Source: a virus. From it: a stretch of 64,000 nucleotides of DNA. Positions 56,359 to 64,000 of this stretch are shown piece after piece; position 1 is the stretch's first letter, and the number at the start of each line of letters is the position of its first letter. Below the pieces are notes generated by a model. That model saw only the letters and a list, made by a program, of their open reading frames with translations. It did not search any database and had not been told where the DNA came from. The translations under genes were made by a program, and so were the position numbers. Where the stretch lies: IMG/VR virus record IMGVR_UViG_3300025122_000005, positions 124,001-188,000 of that record; one strand, given 5' to 3'.

Positions 56359-56363
56359 GGGCT

Positions 56364-56373
56364 CTATTTATTA
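56364..56373 (+). promoter_or_regulatory. Candidate late promoter element CTATTTA
   Basis: CTATTTATTATGTGG lies in the 57-base gap just after the second terminator-like gene and 52 bases before the next ATG. It has the same 11-base core as the element at 51980. Confidence 0.45.
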
Positions 56374-56415
56374 TGTGGAAAAAACCATAATACTACATTA
56401 AAAGGAGAGAGAATA

Positions 56416-56928
56416 ATGGCTGCGCTAGATAAATTGATTGACTTACTTGAACAAATTAAACAAACAGATCCAAGCTTTAGCGAAAAGGCGTCAAGAGCTT
56501 TAGACGTTCTTATAGAAGAAGATCCTGCGGAAACAAGCACTGTTTTTAAGGGAGGAACAATTAAAGATGGCAAGTTAGTTACGAAATTGGAGAAAAAAGA
56601 ACCCGCACCGGAGCCCGCACCGGAACCCGTGCCGGAAGTAATAGAATACCCTTCTGAAGTAGAGATATCAGATGAAAATCTTCAAGAAATAAGGTCTAGG
56701 CAGCATATAATATCTATGGAGATAGCAAGGTTGGGCTTATTACAACAAAACTATGAATCCGACAAAGAGCTTCTTTTGGAGTTAATCGAAGAAAACCAAA
56801 AATCTTTACAAACCTTTTTGCAAAGCTTGCAAGAATCTTACAATCTAGACGTGAAAGCGACATATGTTTTAAATCTTCCTCCTGACGGAAAACAAAAGGC
56901 ATCTTTCATTAAGAGGGAATCTAATTAG
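56416..56928 (+). CDS. Coiled-coil protein with Pro-Glu linker (170 aa)
   Basis: A helical N-terminal segment (MAALDKLIDLLEQIKQ) is joined by an acidic Glu-Pro-Ala-rich linker (EPAPEPAPEPVPE) to a long C-terminal coiled coil (ARLGLLQQNYESDKELLLELIEENQKS), ending LNLPPDGKQKASF. Similar coiled-coil proteins occur near tail genes of many phages. No catalytic motif. AAAGGAGAG precedes the ATG. A tail-associated or chaperone-like assembly role is inferred from the position before a fibre-like and tail sheath gene. Confidence 0.5.
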   Translation: MAALDKLIDLLEQIKQTDPSFSEKASRALDVLIEEDPAETSTVFKGGTIKDGKLVTKLEKKEPAPEPAPEPVPEVIEYPSEVEISDENLQEIRSRQHIISMEIARLGLLQQNYESDKELLLELIEENQKSLQTFLQSLQESYNLDVKATYVLNLPPDGKQKASFIKRESN

Positions 56929-56931
56929 TTC

Positions 56932-57168
56932 ATGGAAACAAAAGAGGAAAAAGACGCAACGTACACGACTTCTGACATTGGAATCGCAGCGTATTTACAA
57001 ATGTTTAATATTAAGCTGCTACAGTGTCATCGCCTTGAGGGCGGAAGGTTCTATTTTGAATTTGAAAACCTAAAAGAATGCAAGGAGAGATCAATAGAAT
57101 TTCTAAGTTCAGATTTTTGTAAGTTTGATAATAATGTCCGAAATTTAAAGAAAATACTCTTTTCGTAA
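56932..57168 (+). CDS. Small protein with DUF5659-like pattern (78 aa)
   Basis: The sequence TTSDIGIAAYLQMFNIKLLQCHRLEGGRFYFEFEN followed by SIEFLSSDFCKFD and a terminal VRNLKKIL helix fits the pattern of DUF5659, short proteins of unknown function in phages and archaea. AAGAGGG lies upstream of the ATG and the stop of the upstream gene is three bases before it. I judge the family match by pattern from memory. A role cannot be assigned. Confidence 0.5.
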   Translation: METKEEKDATYTTSDIGIAAYLQMFNIKLLQCHRLEGGRFYFEFENLKECKERSIEFLSSDFCKFDNNVRNLKKILFS

Positions 57169-57177
57169 ATTCATAAC

Positions 57178-57190
57178 ATATTTATTTAAG
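57178..57190 (+). promoter_or_regulatory. Near-match promoter element ATATTTATTTAAG in the gap before the fibre gene
   Basis: This one-mismatch version of CTANTTA lies 141 bases before the next ATG in a 150-base AT-rich gap. Its last 12 bases (TATTTATTTAAG) are identical to those at 60499, upstream of the sheath gene. The rest of the gap shows no further signal to me beyond a late AGGAGG. Confidence 0.3.
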
Positions 57191-57318
57191 TCCAGTTAAT
57201 TTATTCCATCTCACCTAAAATTTAAATGAATTAAATATTCACTCCAATCCCAGTTACAATTTTATAAATCATTAATTAAAAGTTCAGCCATAAATCAAAA
57301 AAATAGGAGGATTTAAAA

Positions 57319-60300
57319 ATGGCAAGAACAAGAATAGGCACTAAAATTATTAAAATAGGTGGTGTCACAATGGACAATCTGAGTAGCGGATCTGTTAAAG
57401 GTCATATCGCTGCCGGTGGATTTGATCTAACCGCAAGTAACGCTATGAAGCTGTATTTCGCGGAACCTGGAGCATATACTGCTTCAACATCAACGCCGAG
57501 AATACATTCAACCAAGTCACGTTTCTTATATATTTCAGCAGGTGGCAAAGGTCTTAACGAAGACGGCGCAGTCATCATTGGTGCGTCTGGATCGAACGGA
57601 GCTAATAAGTCGCGCCTCATGGTAAATGACTCCAAAGTTATGCTTGATGGCAACACTCAAATTGATTTTATGCAAGGCGGATCCCAGATCGCGGCATTTT
57701 CTACTGGCGGCGATAGCGGCGGCGGATTAACAATCGACGCCGGTCCAAGCACAGGTGGCGGAACCAATTTGTTACTTAGAGCATATAACGCAACCAGCGG
57801 AATGCAGGCTATTGAAATTGGTCATACCATCTTTACTGACGGTACAGGTCGCTTCGGTCTTAAGGTGCCCCAATCCGGCGCATTGATGTTCCGCGACACC
57901 GGTTCTTATATCTATTCAGACGCTGCAAGCAAGTTAAAGATTAAGACAGTTAGCGATCTTGAGATAGAAAGTGGAAGGGATATCATTCTCGATTCGACGA
58001 GAGCAACTTATTTTATGGACTCGTCAGCGCAGACCGCAATGATAGGTTATTTTACTGCTACTGGCCAACCTCAACGTGTTATCGGTGATGGTCGACTAGA
58101 GATCAGTGATGCAGGTGCTCTGGGAGGCGACTACTACAATATCAGGTTCCTGGGAACTTCCGGTACTTCAACGATGTCAGTTTATTCTGGTTCGACAGAT
58201 ATTTTGAGTTTTGATGGTAGTCACATGAAGCAGAAAGTCTCCGGTGGTAAACTCTACTTTGATGGTGGTACCACATATTATGCAGGTTCAACAGCCAAGT
58301 TCCAATATTTGACAGCTTCTGCTGCTTATATTAATAGCCTTGAAGTTGACGAGATCGTTTCTCGCACAATCACAAAGGACTCTTTGGAAATCAAGGATAA
58401 CTTGATTATTGCAGGTGTTTCGGGATCCACTCCAGGCGACTATGTCGGAGCTGGTTTTCAGCTTGGCGGTAAAGTCGGCGTTGCTGGTACTGGTTCCGCA
58501 CCTTTGATGTCATTGACTCTTGGTTCCAGGACTCTTACTGGTGACTCGTTGATGGTTAACGTCGACGGACAGGAAGGTGCTAGCTTCAAGTCTGGCTCCG
58601 TCACTCAGGCAGCTCTTGGAAAGGCTGGTATGCGTTTTGGTGTTACTGGTTCGGTTTCTGGTTCTCTCGTTCAGGCGAAGAGAGCAGAGCTAGGACACAT
58701 AGCGGTGGGTAATGTAACTTCGACATCCACAGTGCAAGGCGTGTCCATAACCGGCACGACACTAGTTTCTGGTGCTGCAGGTACGTTCCACACGACTACA
58801 ACTGACAAGGTTGTTGCGAAACAAATCAATGCAACTTCTTTTACTTCATCAGCCAATGTTGTGTTTGGGGGAGCCACAAGTACTGTTCAGGTCGATGGTA
58901 GCTTAATCTCAAATCTTAGTCCACTCCAGAGCAATAAGAACGATCTTGGTGCCTCTGGCGCGAAGTGGAAGGACCTTTATATTGACGGTACAGGATATTT
59001 TGACGCTGTTGACATCAACGGCGGCGCAATTGACGGAGCTACAATTGGTGCGAACTCGGCAGCTGCTGGTACCTTTACTGCCGTTGCTGGTACAACTGGC
59101 ACCTATAGTGGCATCCTTAAAACAGATGATACCACAGCAGCAACCTCTACAACTGACGGTTCTTTACAGACCGACGGTGGTTTGAGTGTAGCTGGGGATG
59201 CAGTTATCGGCGACGATATCATGTTATTGTCGGACGCAGCTGTAATCCACTTTGGTTCAGATAAGGATATCACGTTGACTCATGATGCTGATAATGGTCT
59301 TAGGCTGTCGACTTTGGCAGCTAACAACGGTGCTGGTGGTCTTGTTACAGGAAGTAACATACCAAGCTTTGTGTTGCACAATGCTAGTAATTCGCCTGCT
59401 GATGATGACTACTTGGGTGGTCTTTACTTCTCAGGTATGGACGATGCTTCCAATCAAAAGGAGTATGGTTCAATCGTTGCTAGAGCTAAAGACGTTACCA
59501 AGGATACGACTGATGGTGCTGTTCTTTTTAGGGCAGCGATCAATGATACTGAGACTACGGTAATTGACTTTTTTGACACTGCGGCGTCAACGATTACTGT
59601 CTTGGACGGTGCGTATGACTTCAATATTGCGTCTCATGATGCTACTAACGGTCTTAAACTTGGTGGTACGCTCGTGTCTGCAACTGCAGCCGAGCTTAAC
59701 TTAACTGACGGTGCTGTTGCTGCAACCGTTGTCGGCAGCAAGGCAGTTATTTACAGTACAACTGGTGGACTTACGGGTTCGGCAGCAACTATCGGAGGAA
59801 CCGTTTCAGGGTCAGCAGTTACTGCCCACGAAGTGACCACCAACAAGTTGCATGGTACAGGTATTGTAACTCAGGACAATATGCAAACTGGCTCGGTTTT
59901 GACTGCCGCTATCCTTGATTCAGCAGTCACGACAGCAAAGCTTGGAGCACTGTCAGTAACTAAGGCAAAGTTGAATTCAGACGTTGTTATTAATAAGACC
60001 GATGCAAACGGTGGTATCACATATACCTCTGGTCGACTTAGTGTCGGTTGGAGAAAACATACGTTTGTCCGAGCCGATGGCTCGAACATATCGGGGTCTG
60101 TGCCAATGAAGGGGCTTCATGCTACTAACGCAGTACCAACTCCGTACATAACCGCATCCTTGGGTGCGCAACCGATGTCAGGTAGTATAATGGTCTATCT
60201 GAACGGTCTGTTGTTACACGGTGATCATATTGGTAACGCACTATCGGCTTCAGCCCAACACCGAAGTCCGACCGATTACCACTTGGTAACTGGTTCGGCT

Positions 60301-60396
60301 AACAGATACAAGGTTCTGCTTCACACAGATCTTGCGCTGGATTCCGACGATGTTCTTACTGTTACTTATCTTTCTGGTTCGGGAACTAATTCATAA
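57319..60396 (+). CDS. Fibre-like virion protein (1,025 aa)
   Basis: Gly/Ser/Thr/Ala-rich beta-repetitive chain of 1,025 residues. Mid-protein segments are typical of marine phage fibre or surface proteins: QSNKNDLGASGAKWKDLYIDGTG, then DGATIGANSAAAGTFTAV, TTDGSLQTDGGLSVAGDAV. The C-terminal part has SIMVYLNGLLLHGDH, then YHLVTGSANRYKVLLHTDLALDSDDVLTVTYLSGSG, resembling the C-terminal domain of the gene at 55117. Shares no enzymatic motif. It may be a tail or head fibre; since it precedes the sheath gene it could be on either. AGGAGG precedes the ATG. A terminator follows. Confidence 0.65.
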   Translation: MARTRIGTKIIKIGGVTMDNLSSGSVKGHIAAGGFDLTASNAMKLYFAEPGAYTASTSTPRIHSTKSRFLYISAGGKGLNEDGAVIIGASGSNGANKSRLMVNDSKVMLDGNTQIDFMQGGSQIAAFSTGGDSGGGLTIDAGPSTGGGTNLLLRAYNATSGMQAIEIGHTIFTDGTGRFGLKVPQSGALMFRDTGSYIYSDAASKLKIKTVSDLEIESGRDIILDSTRATYFMDSSAQTAMIGYFTATGQPQRVIGDGRLEISDAGALGGDYYNIRFLGTSGTSTMSVYSGSTDILSFDGSHMKQKVSGGKLYFDGGTTYYAGSTAKFQYLTASAAYINSLEVDEIVSRTITKDSLEIKDNLIIAGVSGSTPGDYVGAGFQLGGKVGVAGTGSAPLMSLTLGSRTLTGDSLMVNVDGQEGASFKSGSVTQAALGKAGMRFGVTGSVSGSLVQAKRAELGHIAVGNVTSTSTVQGVSITGTTLVSGAAGTFHTTTTDKVVAKQINATSFTSSANVVFGGATSTVQVDGSLISNLSPLQSNKNDLGASGAKWKDLYIDGTGYFDAVDINGGAIDGATIGANSAAAGTFTAVAGTTGTYSGILKTDDTTAATSTTDGSLQTDGGLSVAGDAVIGDDIMLLSDAAVIHFGSDKDITLTHDADNGLRLSTLAANNGAGGLVTGSNIPSFVLHNASNSPADDDYLGGLYFSGMDDASNQKEYGSIVARAKDVTKDTTDGAVLFRAAINDTETTVIDFFDTAASTITVLDGAYDFNIASHDATNGLKLGGTLVSATAAELNLTDGAVAATVVGSKAVIYSTTGGLTGSAATIGGTVSGSAVTAHEVTTNKLHGTGIVTQDNMQTGSVLTAAILDSAVTTAKLGALSVTKAKLNSDVVINKTDANGGITYTSGRLSVGWRKHTFVRADGSNISGSVPMKGLHATNAVPTPYITASLGAQPMSGSIMVYLNGLLLHGDHIGNALSASAQHRSPTDYHLVTGSANRYKVLLHTDLALDSDDVLTVTYLSGSGTNS

Positions 60397-60424
60397 GAAA
60401 TAGTTTCTAAAGAGAGAACATCTG

Positions 60425-60451
60425 GGGGGAGGCCGTAGCCTCCCCCTTTTT
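60425..60451 (+). terminator. Rho-independent terminator after the fibre-like gene
   Basis: A perfect 9-bp stem GGGGGAGGC / GCCTCCCCC with a CGTA loop is followed by TTTTT, 28 bases after the stop codon. Confidence 0.92.
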
Positions 60452-60497
60452 GTTTATTTGTATCATTTATTAACGATACCTTTCGGGTTCTAGAATA

Positions 60498-60507
60498 CTA
60501 TTTATTT
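60498..60507 (+). promoter_or_regulatory. Candidate late promoter element CTATTTA before the sheath gene
   Basis: CTATTTATTTAAG lies 46 bases after the terminator T-run and 74 bases before the sheath ATG. It is an exact CTANTTA match and shares TATTTATTTAAG with the gap at 57179. Confidence 0.5.
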
Positions 60508-60571
60508 AAGAAAGAAGTTTAAAGATTAGTCGATTCTTGTCAAAAAATTGTTTTTTAAGGAGAAATAAAAT

Positions 60572-63500
60572 ATGTCCGTTGATAGATTTAAATTCGTCTC
60601 ACCTGGAGTTTTTATTAATGAAATTGATAACTCACAACCCGGGCCCGCCCCCGGGGTTCTCGGTCCTGCAATAATTGGTCGCTTAGAAAGAGGACCCAGT
60701 AACCGACCCGTCACTGTTGGGTCAATGAGTGAATTCGTAGAAATATTTGGAAATCCAATTGCCGGTGGTAGAGGCGGTGACGTTTGGAGAGATGGCAATT
60801 ATCTTGCCCCTACATACGCAGCATACGCTGCCATGGCGTATCTGAGGAATTCAGCACCCGTTACTGTGGTGCGAGTACTCGGAGAGGCACACGACTCAGC
60901 GGTCGCGGGAGGTGAAGCAGGATGGAAACACTCTAACTCTCATGCTGCAGGAACGGATGTAACCCCATCAGGAAACGGTGGTGCTTTTGGACTATTCCTG
61001 TTTTCTTCGGGGTCCAACCAATACGATTTTGAAGGATCGTATGTTGGCGACAGGAGAAACTTGGGTGCTAAGAGTAGTAGAGCTAAAGCAAGAACCACTG
61101 GTTCTCTGGCGGCGGTTTGGTATTTCGATGCAGGTGCTATCGAGCTTTCGGGTACCTTTATAGCGGGACAACGAGCGACCTACCGATCAGGATCGCAAGC
61201 AGCGAGTAAACTGGGCGCAGGCAATACTGCCGCCGCCGGTAATTCCATTTTCTTTAAGGCAAGTAACACCGACACGATGGAGTTCACAACTGTTCTTTTC
61301 GATAATGCGAACGTTGGCAAGAAGGTCACTTTTAATTTTGATAGGAATAGCGATAAATATATAAGAAAGGTTTTCAATACAAATCCAACCCTCATGGGCA
61401 GCGCAGTCAGTGACTCGAAAAAGTATTTTCTGGGAGAGACATTTGACCGGCACGCGAAAGATCTGCACGGATCTGGAACACTTCATCAGGGCGAGTTGGG
61501 CGCGGACCCCACGCTTTATGGGTGTATTGTTGGATTACAGAGCACAACTCATAATTGGGGATCAAACCAGATAAGTACACAACCTGCTAAAACAGGATGG
61601 TTTTTTGGTCAAGACCTTTCAAGCAACACAACTAAGTTTGATGCAGCAAAACAACAAAAATTATTTAGGATTGTTGGTTTGGAGGACGGCGAATGGTCTT
61701 CCCGAAATGTTAAGGTTTCAATAAGTGATCACCGCGCACCAAATGACGTGGATCCATATGGGTCTTTTTCTGTCACTTTGAGATACACAAGGGATCACGA
61801 CGGACAGCGAAAGGTTTTAGAAAGATTTAGTCAATGTAACTTGAATCCTAATTCAAATAATTTTATTGGTGCAAAGATAGGTGACCAATATCAAGAATGG
61901 GATGAGACAGATAAGCGATATAGAACTTACGGGACTTGGCCAAATCAGTCTCGTTTTGTGAGAGTTGAATTAGATTCAGATGTGGAAGAGGGAATATCAG
62001 ATCCGGCATATTTGCCATTTGGGTTCTACGGTCCACCTAGATATAAGAGATTCACTCTCACAGCTGTTACATCTGGAGAATTATCCGGATCAACTGTTCA
62101 CGCTATCAACGCTGGAAACGCAACCCCTAACGGTGGCGTAGAGGGCGCATTGATGTCCGGTTCGCTGTTTGTTTCTGGTTCACGTAACGCGATTTTGTCT
62201 GGAGGATTAGGCGCAATTCCTTTTAAGTGTAACGGGATTTTCGCATCTGCAACAACTGGTTCTCACACAGTTTATGCTGGTGAAGCATCATCTGTCGCAT
62301 CGGTTGTGTTCCCGTCACTTCCCCTAAGAAGATCTGCTTCTGCAGAGGGATTAAGAAACGACAAGATGGCTCACTTCGGAGTCAGCACTTACAGGTCACC
62401 CACAAGCACTAGATTTGATGAGTCTTATCTGGACATTGTAAGGGGTGGTCAAGGAATAGCAGCAGATACATATGACCCAGGCAACAACACTGAATATTCT
62501 TTTATATTCACGCTAGACGACGTTATCGCAGCCAATTCGGCGGCCACTAGCGTTAAGACAGCGTTCTACCAGTCCGGATCTAGAAAAGCAGCTACTTCTT
62601 ATACTGCACTTAGAATGGGCGCGGGGTCTGGCTCTTGGACGGAATTGATTAAGACCGGATTTACCAAGTTTACTTCACCGATGTATGGTGGTTTCGACGG
62701 TCTGAACATCAAGGAGAGAGCACCTTTTGGCAATCACGTTGTCGGTGCTTCCGGAGTGGCGTTTAAGAACAATTACGCGGCAAACTCATTGAAGCGCGCC
62801 ATCGATGCTGTGGCAGAACCAGAGGTTGTAGATATCAACCTAATGGCAGTCCCTGGCATTCGTGAGCCTCTCATCACAGACCACGTATTAAGGGTCTGCG
62901 AGGACCGCGGAGACGCCCTTGCAGTGATCGATCTAGAGCAGGGTGGGTATCAGCCATCAACAGAAACAACCGATAACTTTAAGACAAGAATATCCAATAA
63001 TAATGTTACAGACTGTGTTAATACTCTGTCACAGAGAGGGCTAAACACGAGTTATGGTTGTGCTTACTTCCCGTGGGTAAAGATCTACGATGAGATTAAC
63101 GCACAACAGGTTTGGGTACCACCGTCAGTTGTGGCACTCGGCACAATGGCATCAACCCAGAGACTCGGCGAACTTTGGTTCGCTCCTGCAGGATTTACCC
63201 GCGGCGGTCTAAGTGAAGGCTCCGCTGGTATGCCGGTACTGGCGGTATCGCAAAGATTGTCTGCCAAGGATAGAGACGATCTATATGAGAACCAAGTTAA
63301 TCCGATAGCATCATTCCCGGCAGAGGGGATTGTGATTTTCGGACAAAAGACGCTACAGGCAACACCTTCAGCACTTGACAGAATCAATGTCAGAAGACTA
63401 ATGGTGTACCTAAAGAAGGAAATCTCCAGAATTGCTTCAAGACTGCTGTTTGAGCAGAATGTGCAGGCAACTTGGAATAAATTCCGCGGTCAGGTAGAAC

Positions 63501-63694
63501 CATTCCTTCAGCAGGTGAAGTCTGGTTTTGGGGTTCAGGAATATAAGGTTGTTCTTGACGGAACTACGACAACTCCTGATTTAATTGATAGAAACATCAT
63601 GTATGCCAAGATCTTCATAAAGCCAGCGAAGGCTTTGGAATTCATTGCGATAGATTTTATTGTTACGAACCAAGGCGCGGCTTTTGATGATTAA
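60572..63694 (+). CDS. Tail sheath protein (gp18-like), enlarged
   Basis: The 1,040-residue product is far longer than T4 gp18 (659). The family N-terminus is present: SPGVFINEIDNSQ, GPAIIGRLERGP, VGSMSEFVEIFGNP. The C-terminal conserved domain is complete: RINVRRLMVYLKKEI, RLLFEQNVQATWNKFR, YKVVLDGTTTTPD and DRNIMYAKIFIKPAKALEFI. The extra length lies in the middle, with Ser/Gly/Ala-rich segments that probably form outward domains. Sheath subunits polymerise around the tube and contract to drive infection. AAGGAG precedes the ATG. The tail tube gene follows after 65 bases. Confidence 0.93.
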   Translation: MSVDRFKFVSPGVFINEIDNSQPGPAPGVLGPAIIGRLERGPSNRPVTVGSMSEFVEIFGNPIAGGRGGDVWRDGNYLAPTYAAYAAMAYLRNSAPVTVVRVLGEAHDSAVAGGEAGWKHSNSHAAGTDVTPSGNGGAFGLFLFSSGSNQYDFEGSYVGDRRNLGAKSSRAKARTTGSLAAVWYFDAGAIELSGTFIAGQRATYRSGSQAASKLGAGNTAAAGNSIFFKASNTDTMEFTTVLFDNANVGKKVTFNFDRNSDKYIRKVFNTNPTLMGSAVSDSKKYFLGETFDRHAKDLHGSGTLHQGELGADPTLYGCIVGLQSTTHNWGSNQISTQPAKTGWFFGQDLSSNTTKFDAAKQQKLFRIVGLEDGEWSSRNVKVSISDHRAPNDVDPYGSFSVTLRYTRDHDGQRKVLERFSQCNLNPNSNNFIGAKIGDQYQEWDETDKRYRTYGTWPNQSRFVRVELDSDVEEGISDPAYLPFGFYGPPRYKRFTLTAVTSGELSGSTVHAINAGNATPNGGVEGALMSGSLFVSGSRNAILSGGLGAIPFKCNGIFASATTGSHTVYAGEASSVASVVFPSLPLRRSASAEGLRNDKMAHFGVSTYRSPTSTRFDESYLDIVRGGQGIAADTYDPGNNTEYSFIFTLDDVIAANSAATSVKTAFYQSGSRKAATSYTALRMGAGSGSWTELIKTGFTKFTSPMYGGFDGLNIKERAPFGNHVVGASGVAFKNNYAANSLKRAIDAVAEPEVVDINLMAVPGIREPLITDHVLRVCEDRGDALAVIDLEQGGYQPSTETTDNFKTRISNNNVTDCVNTLSQRGLNTSYGCAYFPWVKIYDEINAQQVWVPPSVVALGTMASTQRLGELWFAPAGFTRGGLSEGSAGMPVLAVSQRLSAKDRDDLYENQVNPIASFPAEGIVIFGQKTLQATPSALDRINVRRLMVYLKKEISRIASRLLFEQNVQATWNKFRGQVEPFLQQVKSGFGVQEYKVVLDGTTTTPDLIDRNIMYAKIFIKPAKALEFIAIDFIVTNQGAAFDD

Positions 63695-63720
63695 AAGCAG
63701 CAATAAACAATATAATATGA

Positions 63721-63730
63721 CTAGTTAAAG
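63721..63730 (+). promoter_or_regulatory. Candidate element CTAGTTA before the tail tube gene
   Basis: CTAGTTAAAG matches CTANTTA with G at the variable position and lies 39 bases before the tube ATG. AATATAATATG directly upstream also resembles a -10 box, but no -35 box is visible. Confidence 0.3.
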
Positions 63731-63759
63731 TTGTAGAGAAAACTAGGAGGACACCACAG

Positions 63760-64000
63760 ATGGGAAACCGAAGATTTTGGAGCGATCATTCAATTGAGCC
63801 AAAGAGAAAATTTAGATGGATTATGGGATTTAACGGAATCCCTTACTGGTTGCTCAAGAAAGCCAGCCGACCGACGGTGACTGTCACAGAGGCAGAGCAC
63901 GTATTTTTAAATTATAAGTTTTTCTTTCCGGGTAGAGTAGAGTATGACGAGATGAGTGTAACTATAGCAGATCCTTTGCATCCGGATGCATCGAAAACGA
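63760..64000 (+). CDS. Tail tube protein (gp19-like), 3' end outside the window
   Basis: The frame from ATG 63760 is open to the right edge, giving 80 visible residues. EPKRKFRWIMGFNGIPYWLLKKASRPTVTV followed by EAEHVFLNYKFFFPGRVEYDEMSVTIADP is the gp19-type tube start (PKRKFRW, the KKASRP turn, EHxFLN, FPGRV, DP). Tube subunits stack as hexamers inside the sheath and form the DNA channel. AGGAGG lies 9 bases upstream, and position directly after the sheath gene is the standard T4 order. Confidence 0.9.
   Translation, partial: MGNRRFWSDHSIEPKRKFRWIMGFNGIPYWLLKKASRPTVTVTEAEHVFLNYKFFFPGRVEYDEMSVTIADPLHPDASKT

Noticed and set aside
56371-56393. Hairpin-like TTATG...CCATAA sequence as terminator
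   Set aside because: The pairing is weak and bulged and no T-run follows. It overlaps the candidate promoter element.
1-64000. CRISPR arrays, insertion sequences, integrase, attachment sites, or long direct repeats
   Set aside because: I saw no regularly spaced repeats, transposase or recombinase motifs, or long exact repeats other than short motif-level ones.

Overview
The window is part of the genome of a contractile-tailed (myovirus-type) bacteriophage whose structural module is of the T4 superfamily. Every gene I can support lies on the + strand. Genes are packed with gaps of a few bases or with start/stop overlaps, and most have good Shine-Dalgarno sequences. The set includes large terminase, portal, gp21-type protease, scaffold, gp23-type capsid protein, neck proteins, gp15-type terminators, sheath, tube, gp25 and gp6. 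Base composition is AT-rich (by eye a little over 40% GC). Fibre-type repeats and several unnamed structural families resemble marine T4-like phages. The host is unknown. A phage copy of ribosomal protein bS21 and one near-consensus sigma70 promoter fit a bacterium with a bS21-containing ribosome and ordinary sigma70 signals, for example a proteobacterium.

Layout. (1) 1-33.6 kb: baseplate and tail-appendage operon. It holds a giant protein cut by the left edge, gp25-like and gp6-like wedge proteins, a DNRLRE-like protein, a 3,688-residue protein with two LamG-like domains, and then six further virion proteins that include two pairs of partial paralogues. (2) 33.6-39.0 kb: nucleic-acid block with a J-domain protein, a RuvC-like nuclease, a DnaG-type primase, a 63-residue protein with a capsid-targeting-like start, and a single-chain fusion of the recombination nuclease and ATPase (gp47-gp46, Mre11-Rad50 type) behind its own sigma70 promoter. 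(3) 39.0-40.5 kb: probable lysis cassette (holin-like, spanin-like, and a signal-peptide plus C-terminal-membrane protein) and a cysteine-rich protein. (4) 40.5-51.3 kb: packaging and head genes, with bS21 embedded among them. (5) 51.4-57.2 kb: capsid-accessory, neck and tail-terminator genes. (6) 57.3-64 kb: a fibre-like protein, the tail sheath, and the tail tube gene cut by the right edge.

Regulation. Nine of the twelve gaps longer than about 30 bases contain an exact CTANTTA element 27-74 bases before the next start codon. Two more gaps hold one-mismatch versions. Two of the three terminators are followed 12-13 bases later by such an element, and the third about 45 bases later. I infer that this is the late promoter of the phage. 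The twelfth gap carries the sigma70 promoter instead.

The genes cover building and filling the head (portal, scaffold, protease, capsid, terminase), joining the tail (neck and terminators), the contractile tail (sheath, tube, wedge), host contact (LamG, fibre), DNA processing and host lysis. Not found here: endolysin, a recognisable small terminase, DNA polymerase, helicase, the baseplate hub, tRNAs, integrase, CRISPR or insertion sequences.
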